Positions 26,380 through 35,635 of a stretch of 64,000 nt of DNA are shown piece after piece. Position 1 is the stretch's first letter. Every line of letters begins with the position of its first letter. A program made the translations under genes and the position numbers. Source of the DNA: Pirellula sp. SH-Sr6A (GTDB lineage: Bacteria > Planctomycetota > Planctomycetia > Pirellulales > Pirellulaceae); the NCBI RefSeq assembly GCF_001610875.1, contig NZ_CP011272.1:5437988-5501987 (forward strand). The letters are read 5' to 3'. The notes under the pieces are model-generated. The model worked only from the letters and a program-made list of their open reading frames with translations, had not been told where the DNA came from and ran no database searches.

Positions 26380-27339
26380 TTAAAGCTTCGGTAGCACGGA
26401 CGCTTCCGGAGCGACTTGGGCGAGATTGCCAGGGATCTCCGCGTCTACTTCTTGAAGTGCCCAGCGCAGTCCCCCGATGAAGATGGATTCGAACACGGGG
26501 TTTGCCCACACGTCCTCGCGGTGTCCCATGGAGGTGTAAAAGACCCGACCCTTGCCGTGCTTGCGCGCCCAAGTTGCTGGATAAGGAGGTCGGTCGTAAT
26601 CCTTGTCTTGCATCCCTTTCGTTTCTTGAACGAGGATGACGTGCATATCGGGATTGAAGTTCTTGAGCGAATACCACTCTTCGTGCAATGTGAACTCGTC
26701 TCCGGCCTTGTCCAATCCTGGGAAGTTTTTGCTGGTAACGCGCATGGTTGCGTTTTGTTGACGGCCGTGGCGAATGAACTCTCCTCCGATCATCTGAATG
26801 TAGGGATCGATCTCAGCAGATGCCTTGGTGCGATCGCCGGGACTGTGGAACGTGTCCGAGGCGCAGTGGCTTCCTATAAAGCCTTTGCCGGCTGCGATGG
26901 CCTCCAGGAAATTCTTTTTTCCTTGTGCGGTCATCGGAGGTTCTTTGTCCCCACCCGGCTTGGTGAGGTCTTCCGTGGTGTAGAAGAGAAACCCATCAAA
27001 TGCTTCATAGTCCTTATCGAAGATGCGACCATCCTTGGTGCTGGTAACTTCGAAGCCATACTTCTTGGCAAACTCGTCCATCATTCGTTCTGCATAGGAT
27101 GGGGCACCGTTATTGCGTTTCACGACCGAGTGCTCGAAGCCCGCGCTGCGGCAGTAGAAAAGGAGTTTCTTCGGAGCAGGCTTCGCAGCGCTGGCCAAGC
27201 TGGGGGCCGCGAGCAGAGCGCCCGAAACGATCGCCGATTGTTGGATCCAAGAACGACGGGAAACCAAGGGGTGAGATGGATTCACAGGTGTTGCCTCTTC
27301 GGTGGCAGGGAGGAAAGATGGGAAATAGGACGCCTCCAT
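26380..27339 (-). CDS. ThuA-domain secreted protein
   Basis: The protein has 319 residues if the ATG at 27339 is used. A GTG at 27288, preceded by GAAGAGG, gives a more normal Tat-type signal (VNPSHPLVSRRSWIQQSAIVSGALLAAPSLASA). The mature protein is a ThuA glutamine-amidotransferase-like fold: KLLFYCRSAGFEHSVV, FDGFLFYTTEDL, GKGFIGSHCASDTFH, PYIQMIGGEFIRHGRQ, DEFTLHEEWYSLKNF and GKGRVFYTSMGHREDVW. The nucleophile-elbow GSHCASDT keeps a Cys. ThuA proteins are linked to trehalose or other sugar catabolism, but their reaction is not settled. It ends convergently with the CotH gene, 40 bp apart. Confidence 0.85.
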   Translation of the reverse strand: MEASYFPSFLPATEEATPVNPSHPLVSRRSWIQQSAIVSGALLAAPSLASAAKPAPKKLLFYCRSAGFEHSVVKRNNGAPSYAERMMDEFAKKYGFEVTSTKDGRIFDKDYEAFDGFLFYTTEDLTKPGGDKEPPMTAQGKKNFLEAIAAGKGFIGSHCASDTFHSPGDRTKASAEIDPYIQMIGGEFIRHGRQQNATMRVTSKNFPGLDKAGDEFTLHEEWYSLKNFNPDMHVILVQETKGMQDKDYDRPPYPATWARKHGKGRVFYTSMGHREDVWANPVFESIFIGGLRWALQEVDAEIPGNLAQVAPEASVLPKL

Positions 27340-27416
27340 TCTAGCCAGATTTTCCTGCCGTTAGGTAGATGGCATTCCACGGGAACGCATCGATTACAAA
27401 GTTCGGCAAAACCCCA

Positions 27417-30400
27417 TCAAGCCGACGCCTTGCGGGTAAAGCGATCGGCAATTCGCTGGCAGACGTAATAGAAAACCGGTGTGAAGAAAATCGCGAGCAC
27501 GGTGGAGGTGATCATGCCACCGCAAACAGCCGTTCCGAGCGCTCGGCGACTGGCTGCTGCCGCTCCTTCCGCAAATACAAGGGGTAGCACCCCTAATATA
27601 AACGCAATGGAGGTCATCAAGATCGGTCGAAATCGTGTGCGAGATCCTTCGATGGCTGCATCCCAAGCCGACTTGCCCGACTCGTGAAGCTCCCGTGCGA
27701 ATTCGACAATCAGGATCGCGTTCTTGCTCGCCAGAGCGATGATCAACACGATTCCAATCTGCACGTACACATTGTTATCCATCCCCGCCCACCAAATAGC
27801 CGCTACCGTGCCTAGCAGTCCCAATGGAACGACGAGCACTACCGCGATCGGTAAAATCCAGCTCTCGTACAGGAACGAGAGGATGAGATAGACGAGCAAT
27901 ACGGCCAAACCGAAAATATAGATCTCTTCCCCTTTGCTATTCTTTTCTTGCAGGGAAACACCGCTCCAATCAAAGCCGATCGCATCCGAGAATGATTCGC
28001 TCGCGAGCTGCTCCATCTTTTGCAATGCTTGGCCCGAACTGCTTCCGGGGGTTGCGGAGCCCGTAATGGTCGCGGAAGGATAAAGGTTGAATCGTCGAAC
28101 AATCTGGGCTCCGAATGAGTCTTTCAGATTCATTACGCTCCCGAGCGAGACCATCTCTCCCTTGGTATTGCGAACTTTTAGTTTACGAATGTCGTCGACA
28201 TTGTCACGGTATTCTTCATCAGCTTGAACGGTCACCCGATAGGTTCGACCGTAGAGATTGAAATCATTGACGTAAGCCGAACCGAGCGCGGCCTGCATGG
28301 TGCTAAACAAATCTCCAATTGGAACTTGCATCGACATCACGCGAGCTCGGTCGATGTCGGCGAAGATCTGAGGCACCCCCGCGCGGAAGGTAGAATTCAC
28401 GCGGGCGAGCTCCGGTTGTTTCTGAGCTTCGGCGACGAGCTTGTTCACCGCTGCTTGCAGTTCTACCAACCCGACTCCGCCTCGATCCTCTACCTGCATT
28501 TCGAATCCGCCACCGACGCCGAGCCCCTGAATTGCGGGTGGTGTAATGACCAGAATGAAAGCCTCTTTGATCGCACCCAATCGGCCCATTAAATTCTCGA
28601 CAATGCGCTCTTGGGAAAGCTCTTCGGTTGTCCGCTCCTCCCATGGCAAGGTTCGAATGAAAACCGTGGCCGCGTTCGAGGATTGGCTCCCCTCCAAGAG
28701 CGAGGTTCCACCAAGCGTGAACCACGTTTCCACCCCTTCGGTCTCGGCGAGGATTGCGTTGATCTGCTCGATCACTTCTTTCGTTCGAGATTGAGAGGCT
28801 GCGTCCGGAAGCTGGATCGCTGTAATCAAGTAGCCTTGGTCCTCGGAAGGGAGGAATCCAGTTGGCATTTTGGCATACCACCATACGGTACCGCCGATGA
28901 GGATCGCAAACGCCACGAGGGTGGCTGGCCAAGCTCTCAACACACCTTTCAAAAAGAAGATATACCAACCCTCGACCCAACGAAAGGAAGTGTTGAACCA
29001 TCTCGCTAGGAAGAACTTCTTTCCTTTCGCAGGTTTCAACCATGTCGCGCATTGTGCGGGCTTAAGCGTGAGCGCGTTGATCGCGCTGATCAGAGCCGTT
29101 GCGGCGATGGTCAGTGCGAATTGGCGATACAATTCGCCGGTGATTCCACCCAAAAAGATGGTAGGGACAAAGACGGCGAGCAAGACGGCAGTGATCCCGA
29201 TAACCGGACCCGTTACCTCGCGCATCGCGCGCTCGGTGGCCTGCTTGGGGGCTTCCCCGTTTTCAATGTGATGGGCCGCGTTCTCCACGATCACAATCGC
29301 ATCGTCGACCACGATTCCGATGGCCAAAACGAGCCCAAAGAGAGTGAGGAGGTTGATGGAGAAACCCAAGAATGGCATCGCGGCGAAGGCGCCGATGATG
29401 GTAACGGGGACCGTGGTAGCAGGGATTAATACCGCTCGCCAATCCTGGAGGAAGACCAGGATCACGACAAGGACGAGGATGCCTGCCTCGGCTAAGGTTT
29501 TATAAACTTCATGAATCGCTGCCGAGACAAAGGTGGTCGTATCGAAGGGAATATCGTACTCCATTCCTTTGGGGAACGACTGTGCGAGTTTGTCCATGGC
29601 TTCTCGAACACGATCCGCTACCTGGAGCGCGTTGGCACCGGGTAGCTGGTAAATTAGAACGCTCGCGGAATCAATGCCTCCACGCTGTGCGAACGAATCG
29701 TAGGACTGGGCTCCGATCTCCACTCTCGCGACATCGCGAAGGTAGGTAAGCGAACCATCCTCCGAGAATTTGATAATGACATTTTCGAATTGCTCGGGAT
29801 CGGTCAGTCTTCCCAGAGCGCTGATAGTGAGCTGGAAATCGGGTGCGTTTTCGTTAGGAGGTTGCCCGATCTGTCCCGCTGCAACTTGGATGTTCTGCTG
29901 TCGCAATTGGGCTAAAAGGTCTTGGAACGTCAAACCGCGAGCTTCGAGTCGTGTGGGATCGACCCAGATCCTCATGCTATACGCTCCGCTTCCGCTCACC
30001 GTCACTTCCCCAACCCCCGGGACGCGACTCAATTCATCGCGCAATCGAAGATTTGCGTAGTTGCTTAAGAAGAGGCTATCGAATGATTTGTCGGGAGAGA
30101 TCAATGAAGCGACGAGAAGAATATTCGTCGACTGCTTCTTCACGCTCAATCCCTGCTGCCGGACTTCCGAGGGGAGGAGCGGTTCGGCGAGGGCCACGCG
30201 GTTTTGAACCAGTACCTGCGCTTGATCGAGATCCGTCCCGACTTCGAAGGTGACCGTCAGGGAGTAGGAACCGTTGGAGGAAGAAGTCGACGACATATAG
30301 AGCATCCGCTCCACGCCGTTGATCTGCTGCTCCACGACCGATGCGACGGTATCCGAGACGACTCGCGAGTTAGCTCCTGGATAATTTGCGGTGACTTGGA

Positions 30401-30533
30401 TCGTAGGAGGAGTGATATTCGGATAGCGTTCTACCGGCAGATTTACAACCGCGACCAGTCCAAAGAGGACCGTCAAGATTGCGATGACATTGGCGGCGAC
30501 GGGGCGCGATATGAAGTAGCTGGATATGCTCAT
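27417..30533 (-). CDS. RND multidrug efflux transporter (AcrB/MexB type, HAE1)
   Basis: The protein has 1038 residues, standard for HAE1 pumps. It begins MSISSYFISRPVAANVIAILTVLFGLVAV. The proton-relay motif in TM4 is intact (GIVVDDAIVIVEN), as are the TM10 Lys (ASKNAILIVEF) and the GSRTRFRPILMTS motif. Twelve membrane helices and two large periplasmic loops (porter and docking domains) are evident, and the segment FLPSEDQGYLITAIQLPDAAS is a classical hinge. It exports hydrophobic or amphiphilic compounds using the proton gradient, working with an adaptor and a TolC-like outer-membrane channel. The start overlaps the stop of the adaptor gene by 4 bp. No outer-membrane factor gene is present, so TolC must be encoded elsewhere. 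Confidence 0.95.
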   Translation of the reverse strand: MSISSYFISRPVAANVIAILTVLFGLVAVVNLPVERYPNITPPTIQVTANYPGANSRVVSDTVASVVEQQINGVERMLYMSSTSSSNGSYSLTVTFEVGTDLDQAQVLVQNRVALAEPLLPSEVRQQGLSVKKQSTNILLVASLISPDKSFDSLFLSNYANLRLRDELSRVPGVGEVTVSGSGAYSMRIWVDPTRLEARGLTFQDLLAQLRQQNIQVAAGQIGQPPNENAPDFQLTISALGRLTDPEQFENVIIKFSEDGSLTYLRDVARVEIGAQSYDSFAQRGGIDSASVLIYQLPGANALQVADRVREAMDKLAQSFPKGMEYDIPFDTTTFVSAAIHEVYKTLAEAGILVLVVILVFLQDWRAVLIPATTVPVTIIGAFAAMPFLGFSINLLTLFGLVLAIGIVVDDAIVIVENAAHHIENGEAPKQATERAMREVTGPVIGITAVLLAVFVPTIFLGGITGELYRQFALTIAATALISAINALTLKPAQCATWLKPAKGKKFFLARWFNTSFRWVEGWYIFFLKGVLRAWPATLVAFAILIGGTVWWYAKMPTGFLPSEDQGYLITAIQLPDAASQSRTKEVIEQINAILAETEGVETWFTLGGTSLLEGSQSSNAATVFIRTLPWEERTTEELSQERIVENLMGRLGAIKEAFILVITPPAIQGLGVGGGFEMQVEDRGGVGLVELQAAVNKLVAEAQKQPELARVNSTFRAGVPQIFADIDRARVMSMQVPIGDLFSTMQAALGSAYVNDFNLYGRTYRVTVQADEEYRDNVDDIRKLKVRNTKGEMVSLGSVMNLKDSFGAQIVRRFNLYPSATITGSATPGSSSGQALQKMEQLASESFSDAIGFDWSGVSLQEKNSKGEEIYIFGLAVLLVYLILSFLYESWILPIAVVLVVPLGLLGTVAAIWWAGMDNNVYVQIGIVLIIALASKNAILIVEFARELHESGKSAWDAAIEGSRTRFRPILMTSIAFILGVLPLVFAEGAAAASRRALGTAVCGGMITSTVLAIFFTPVFYYVCQRIADRFTRKASA

Positions 30534-31870
30534 TGACCGATTCGCTCCGTATTCAGCGGAGGAACCTCTTTCGAGGGACTGGGTTGAACCCGATCTTTAG
30601 GGCGGATCTTCTGCAATCCCTCATACACGACTTGCTCTCCAACCATCAGTCCTTCGCGGATGACAGAATAGGAACCATGCGTCGTGCCAACCTCCACGGT
30701 TCTTCGGTGCACGATGTTGTCTTGATCAACCACCATCAAGTACTTGCCCTGTTGGTCCATGGCCAGGCATTTCGTCGGTACGAGTACAGCCTCATAAGGA
30801 GCCGAGAACGGAACTCGGACCTTGCCGTAGAGTCCCGGAGTGAGGAGGCCTTGCTCGTTGGCGAATTCGGCTCGAATGAGGGTGTTACCTGTCCCAGGAT
30901 CGGTCGTATTGTTTTGAAAATCGATACGTCCGTGATACGGAAACGTGGCGTCATTGGTCAGAGCGAGCGAAACGGGAATCGAACCCTCACTGGCTGCTGG
31001 TAATTTGCCAGCGCGAACCAAGTCTCGGTACTCCAAAAAAGAGGCTTCGTCGATATCGAAATAAACATGAATTGGGGCGACCGAAACGATAGTGGTGAGT
31101 AACGTCGTATCGGCCGTGACCACATTCTCCGGATTGATCAAAGAGCGACCTAGGATGCCCGCGATGGGGGCTTTGATCTGAGTGAATTCCAGGTCGAGCT
31201 CCGCTCGTTTTTCGGCAGCGAGGAGGGTTTGGTATTGTCCTTCGGACTCGTGAAGATTGGCTTTCGCAAGTTCTAAATCGGTATCGCTAATTGCATTCGA
31301 TGGTTTTAGCTTTTCGAGTCGATTCAGTTCGCTCCGAAGTCGTTCCAGTTGCGCTTCGAGAGCGATGCGATTTCCGCGTGCTTGTTCCAGGGCGAACTGA
31401 TAGGGTCTTGGGTCGATCTCGAACAAGGGAGTTCCTGCTTCGATTTTCTCCCCCTCTTTTGCTTGGACTATAAAGGGTTGGGTATAGGAGACCGCCCGAG
31501 TGAACCGATCGGTTGCAATGGATTGCGCCGAGGGTGCTAACGAGGTGGGGCGAGGCGAGCTGGGAAACCGATTCGGAGTTTGATTGAGGTATCCGCTTAC
31601 ACGCGGCCTAACTTCGACCGAGTGCGCGGGGGCGGTCCGCCCTGTGAAGTCCCGGTAATCCGTGACCTGTTTGACCTTGGCATCGATGGTATCGACGGGG
31701 GTGGAAGGCCTCTCCGGCATGGACGCCCCAGGAACGCCCGAACCTGGTTTCCCCAGTTTTCCTCCTGCTCCATGCCCACCGCAGCCTGTTATCGCCAGCG
31801 ATGCTGCCAGAATCCCCACGCACGCTACACCAGCGATAGCCCGCTTCCATTTGCTTTCGGTTTCGTTCAT
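30530..31870 (-). CDS. RND efflux periplasmic adaptor (AcrA/MexA type lipoprotein)
   Basis: GGAGG lies 4 bases before the ATG at 31870, which gives MNETESKWKRAIAGVACVGILAASLAITGCGG, a lipoprotein signal. A GTG 24 nt further upstream is less likely because it lies inside the putative operator. The product has 446 residues. The lipoyl half-motifs RVSGYL and AKEGEKIEAGTPLFEIDPRPYQ are separated by an unusual insertion of about 35 residues rich in Ser/Pro. The helical hairpin, the LGRSLINPENVVTADTTLLTTIVS barrel and the membrane-proximal domain follow normally. It links the inner-membrane pump to the outer-membrane channel. Confidence 0.93.
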   Translation of the reverse strand: MNETESKWKRAIAGVACVGILAASLAITGCGGHGAGGKLGKPGSGVPGASMPERPSTPVDTIDAKVKQVTDYRDFTGRTAPAHSVEVRPRVSGYLNQTPNRFPSSPRPTSLAPSAQSIATDRFTRAVSYTQPFIVQAKEGEKIEAGTPLFEIDPRPYQFALEQARGNRIALEAQLERLRSELNRLEKLKPSNAISDTDLELAKANLHESEGQYQTLLAAEKRAELDLEFTQIKAPIAGILGRSLINPENVVTADTTLLTTIVSVAPIHVYFDIDEASFLEYRDLVRAGKLPAASEGSIPVSLALTNDATFPYHGRIDFQNNTTDPGTGNTLIRAEFANEQGLLTPGLYGKVRVPFSAPYEAVLVPTKCLAMDQQGKYLMVVDQDNIVHRRTVEVGTTHGSYSVIREGLMVGEQVVYEGLQKIRPKDRVQPSPSKEVPPLNTERIGQ

Positions 31871-31884
31871 CATTCCTCCGAATG

Positions 31885-31900
31885 TACACTGCACGGTGTA
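31885..31900. promoter_or_regulatory. Inverted repeat, probable TetR-family operator
   Basis: The 16-bp sequence TACACTGCACGGTGTA has perfect 5-bp arms (TACAC/GTGTA) and further symmetry in the centre. It lies 15 bp upstream of the adaptor ATG, between the divergent efflux operon and the tetR gene at 32027, as expected for an autoregulated efflux repressor. Binding by that protein is inferred. Confidence 0.6.
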
Positions 31901-32026
31901 GTTTTTCTACGGCCTAGGGATTTTTTCCGGGGCGGTTACGAAGTCAAGCCCCCTCGGCTACAACATGGTCCTTCTCGAGATGGCGAGTTGGAAAGAATTT
32001 TTGTGATAGGAAGGGATCTTGGAGCG

Positions 32027-32644
32027 ATGCAAACCGGTGAACGGCTAACCGACCGTAAGCGAGTCGATATCCTCTCCGCCGCCGTATCCTGTTTCTCTGA
32101 AATGGGTTTCGACAACACCAGTATGGATTTGATCGCGCAGCAGGCCGGAGTTTCGAAGCGAACGGTTTACAACCATTTTCCCAGTAAAGATCGCCTCTTC
32201 GAGGCGATTGTGTCGCAACTCAAAGACCATGCCGCTCGCGCGGTCCCTCTTTGCTACCGGTCGGACGAAACGCTGGAACGGCAACTGGAGCCCTTTTGCC
32301 TCGGCGTGATCGAATTCCACTGTCATCCGGATTCGCGGGTTCTCGGAAGAATCCTCATTTCCCGGTTTATCCGTAATCCACAGCTCGGGCATGAAATGTT
32401 TGGCAATACAAAAATCTTCGAAAATCTCCTCGTCCAATGGATCCAATCGGCCCAAAAGGACAAGCGTATTTTGGAAGGCGATGCGAACTTTGCTTCCAAA
32501 CAACTACTGATGCTCGTAGAAGGATTCTGTGTTTGGCCCCAGCTCATCCTCAATGCAACAAACCCGTCCAAGCCGCAAAAGAAGAAAATCGCGAACGCCG
32601 CTGTCAAGATGTTTCTTCAGACCTACCGCGCACCATCCCGATAG
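32027..32644 (+). CDS. TetR/AcrR-family transcriptional regulator
   Basis: The start at 32027 puts the helix-turn-helix at the N-terminus as the family requires: RVDILSAAVSCFSEMGFDNTSMDLIAQQAGVSKRTVYNHFPSKDRLFEAIV, residues 11-61. The product has 205 residues. A GTG at 32003 would add eight residues. The C-terminal ligand domain includes LGRILISRFIRNPQLGHEMFGN, which matches the TetR_C AefR-like group often found beside RND pumps. It is divergent from the adaptor/pump operon and probably represses it, with ligand release when pump substrates accumulate. The frame reads open for another 440 bp upstream, but that part overlaps the adaptor gene and is not coding. Confidence 0.92.
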   Translation: MQTGERLTDRKRVDILSAAVSCFSEMGFDNTSMDLIAQQAGVSKRTVYNHFPSKDRLFEAIVSQLKDHAARAVPLCYRSDETLERQLEPFCLGVIEFHCHPDSRVLGRILISRFIRNPQLGHEMFGNTKIFENLLVQWIQSAQKDKRILEGDANFASKQLLMLVEGFCVWPQLILNATNPSKPQKKKIANAAVKMFLQTYRAPSR

Positions 32645-32738
32645 CAACCGCTCAAGCTAGAGTGGAGTCGTTGACTTCACGTTACACGCGTGTTCCCTCA
32701 AGCCTTCCTATGCCCCAAGCCCCAGTCTTTTAGAACCC

Positions 32739-33566
32739 ATGCGTACGATCCCAATCCCCACGGGGGATGTTTCTGAGCCGCCCGATAACTCCGCCAAGCA
32801 ATTTGCTGAGGAACGGCGATTTCTCCAAGGTCCCAGCAGCCGGCGCGCCGAGCTGTTTCGATCGTTGAAGATCTTTCGAGAGATCATTCGCGGTTTTCGC
32901 TATCTCCACTTCGTAGGTCCCTGCGTGACCGTCTTTGGCTCCGCTCGATTCCCGGAGAACCATCGCTTCTACACGCAGGCACGGGAGATTGGAGCCGAAT
33001 TGGCGCGAGCTGGCTTCACGGTCATGACCGGAGGCGGGCCGGGAATCATGGAAGCAGCCAATCGCGGAGCTAAAGATGTGCAAGGCCGAAGTGTGGGATG
33101 CAATATCGTTCTCCCTCACGAACAAAACCCGAACCCCTACCTCGATCTCTTTGTCGAATTCGATTACTTCTTCGTTCGCAAACTGATGTTGGCGAAATAC
33201 TCCTACGCGTTCGTCGCCTGTCCAGGTGGGTTTGGTACGCTCGATGAACTCTTTGAAATCGCCACGTTGGTGCAAACCACAAAAGTCAAAGCCTTTCCCA
33301 TCATTCTCGCAGGCGTCGAGTACTGGACTCCGATGCTGGATTTCCTGAGACAGACGATGCTCGCCAATGGAACGATCGATGCAGCGGATATTGACCGATT
33401 TATCATTACCGACTCAGCCCAAGAGATCGCAGAACGCATCAGCCATTCCGCTCGGACTACGTTCGGTCTGCAACACGGAGTTCCGCGGCCTCGCTGGTGG
33501 CTGGGCGAAACCGACCCGATTGCTTACGCACGCAAATTGAAACCGATCGCTGTACCGAAGTCCTGA
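32739..33566 (+). CDS. LOG-family protein (Rossmann fold, TIGR00730)
   Basis: The protein has 275 residues. The LOG hallmarks are present: CVTVFGSARFPENHRFY, the nucleotide-binding GGGPGIMEAANRGAKD, and the catalytic PGGFGTLDELFEIATLVQT. Plant and some bacterial LOG enzymes release cytokinin bases from nucleoside monophosphates; others are PpnN-like nucleotide 5'-monophosphate nucleosidases. An N-terminal extension of about 50 residues (EERRFLQGPSSRRAELFRSLKIFREIIRGFRYLHF) is typical of the larger LOG group. It ends 9 bp before the convergent pheT gene. Its actual substrate cannot be read from sequence. Confidence 0.88.
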   Translation: MRTIPIPTGDVSEPPDNSAKQFAEERRFLQGPSSRRAELFRSLKIFREIIRGFRYLHFVGPCVTVFGSARFPENHRFYTQAREIGAELARAGFTVMTGGGPGIMEAANRGAKDVQGRSVGCNIVLPHEQNPNPYLDLFVEFDYFFVRKLMLAKYSYAFVACPGGFGTLDELFEIATLVQTTKVKAFPIILAGVEYWTPMLDFLRQTMLANGTIDAADIDRFIITDSAQEIAERISHSARTTFGLQHGVPRPRWWLGETDPIAYARKLKPIAVPKS

Positions 33567-33575
33567 TGGGATTTG

Positions 33576-35606
33576 TTATGCTAGGAGCGAGGCGCCAAAC
33601 TGTTCCTTGCATCGGCTCACAACCTGCTGGATTACTTCATCGGCTTGGGAACTGGTCAGCGTTTCCGTCGCGCTCTGCAGCTGGAGGCTAAACAGAATCC
33701 GCTTCTTCCCTTCGCCATCTTTCTTCGTGTCGCGATAAACCTCTTGGAACGCAATTCCGACACATAAGGGGCCTGCTGCATGTCGAACGGCTTGTTCCAG
33801 TTCGAGCCATCGCAAAGGCTCGTCGACGATCAGATTCAAGTCTCGGTCGACGGCAGGGAACGGAACGATCCCCTGCAACCGAGGAACTTCCCGCGCCCGA
33901 GTCAAAAGCCGATCCAGGTTTAGCTCGCCCACTCCTACCGCCGCGTCGAGCTTCATTCCGTCCGCAATCGATCGCGATACGATTCCTGCCCAGGCGAGCG
34001 CATGTCCGTCGAGTGTCCACTGCACCCCCGATTCAGCTTGGAGGAACGGCCACGAAACCACTTCCTTTTGAATCTGCTTTTCGAACAGATCCCAACCGCA
34101 GACGCGCCCGATCACCTCCTCAAAGAGACCGACCACCTCCCGTAAATCAACTCCACCGAGTACACCCAAATGGAATTGTTCCTTGGGCAGGCCCGCGGTC
34201 ACTGGCAAGTAAACGTTAGAGGTTTCGAAAAGGTGCACGTCCTTGTTCGACTGCTGTTGGTTGTGGAGTCTCGAACCGATCAAACTAGGAACCAGCGATC
34301 GGCGAAGTTGGCTGGCGCCCTCCAACAATGGCACGACCGTAGCCAGCGGAGCAATCTCCGTCCAAGGCGAAATCGAGGAGGCGGGCGATTTGGATATCAA
34401 GCTCGGAGTCATCGCCTCGGAAAAACCAAACCCGCAGCAAACGTTGCGAACGGTCTGCATCATCGTGTCCTTGGGCCTCCGAGCGCTGGCCACCATCGGT
34501 ACTACCGCATCCTCCGGAATCTTGTCGTAGCCGTAGATGCGGGCGACCTCTTCGATCAAATCGATTTCGCGGGTCAGATCCATTCGGTAGGAAGGAGGCA
34601 ATACTGCGGCTGTTCCCGAAGACTCGCTTTGGACGACCGAACACCCCAATCGCTTGAGAATGTCCACCGACGTTGTCCACGGTACTTCAATCCCTAAAAC
34701 CTTCGCGATGCGCTCTTCTCGCAGAGTTATCTCGGGAACCGAGCGCCCCGGGCGACCCGTGTCGACCGAGCCCAATTGAAGCGTTCCCCCTGCAAGTTTC
34801 AGAATGAGCTCGCAGCAACGCTTCGAAGCCCATTCGAGTTGCTCTGCGTCGACGCGTCGCTCGTATCGATGGGAGGCGGGCGAGTGAAGCTTGAGTTTGC
34901 GAGCCGTTCGCCGAATAGCCATCGGAACGAAATCGGCTGCTTCGAGCAAAACATCTACGGTTTGTTCGGTGACTTCGCTATCGACGCCACCCATCACCCC
35001 CCCCAGGGCGACCGGTCGTTCGCTATCGGCGATGACGACCATATCCTGGTCGAGGGAATAGGTTTTGTGATCGATTGCCACAAAGGTCTCTTTGGGCTCT
35101 GCTCTGCGAACGATGATATGGCCGCCCCGAATCTGTGCGAAGTCGAAGGCGTGCAGAGGCTGGCCGCATTCAAACATCACGTAGTTGGTCGCGTCGACAA
35201 CGTTGTTGATCGATTTGACACCGATGGCGCGCAGTCGCTTTTGCAACCATTCAGGACTAGGACCAACATTCACTCCGCGTATCAATCGACCGATGTAGCG
35301 TGGACATCCCTCGGGGAATTGGTTGGTAATACGCAATTGTTCCGAGACCGCGGAGCCACTCTCCGAGGGGTTGGGTTGGGGGATCCGGAGCGTTTGCGAC
35401 AGGAGCACGGCGGCTTCCCTGGCGATTCCAATGTGCCCGAGACAGTCACCGCGATTGCTCGTTACCTCTAAGTCGATCACTGGAACACCTTCGATCAACT
35501 CGGTGCTCTCGTGATTCAATCCGGTCAATGCCCATCGCGTCGCCATCTCATCATGATCCACGGTGAGATCGACGTAGTCCGACAACCATTCCCAAGATAC
35601 CAGCAT
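33576..35606 (-). CDS. pheT: Phenylalanine--tRNA ligase beta subunit, compact form
   Basis: The start at 35606 ([14 protein letters not shown]) matches the PheT N-terminus. The product has 676 residues, against about 795 for E. coli. The shortening is explained by absence of the EMAP-like OB domain (B2): residue 40 ([13 protein letters not shown]) runs straight into [16 protein letters not shown] of domain B1. The B3/B4 editing region ([24 protein letters not shown]) and the B5 and B6/7 catalytic-like domains are present, as is the C-terminal FDX-ACB anticodon-binding domain ([16 protein letters not shown]). It forms an alpha2-beta2 enzyme with PheS. It is the last gene of rpmI-rplT-pheS-pheT. 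Confidence 0.95.
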   Translation of the reverse strand: MLVSWEWLSDYVDLTVDHDEMATRWALTGLNHESTELIEGVPVIDLEVTSNRGDCLGHIGIAREAAVLLSQTLRIPQPNPSESGSAVSEQLRITNQFPEGCPRYIGRLIRGVNVGPSPEWLQKRLRAIGVKSINNVVDATNYVMFECGQPLHAFDFAQIRGGHIIVRRAEPKETFVAIDHKTYSLDQDMVVIADSERPVALGGVMGGVDSEVTEQTVDVLLEAADFVPMAIRRTARKLKLHSPASHRYERRVDAEQLEWASKRCCELILKLAGGTLQLGSVDTGRPGRSVPEITLREERIAKVLGIEVPWTTSVDILKRLGCSVVQSESSGTAAVLPPSYRMDLTREIDLIEEVARIYGYDKIPEDAVVPMVASARRPKDTMMQTVRNVCCGFGFSEAMTPSLISKSPASSISPWTEIAPLATVVPLLEGASQLRRSLVPSLIGSRLHNQQQSNKDVHLFETSNVYLPVTAGLPKEQFHLGVLGGVDLREVVGLFEEVIGRVCGWDLFEKQIQKEVVSWPFLQAESGVQWTLDGHALAWAGIVSRSIADGMKLDAAVGVGELNLDRLLTRAREVPRLQGIVPFPAVDRDLNLIVDEPLRWLELEQAVRHAAGPLCVGIAFQEVYRDTKKDGEGKKRILFSLQLQSATETLTSSQADEVIQQVVSRCKEQFGASLLA

Positions 35607-35635
35607 GGCGAATTCACTTCTCTCAAAAAGACGAT

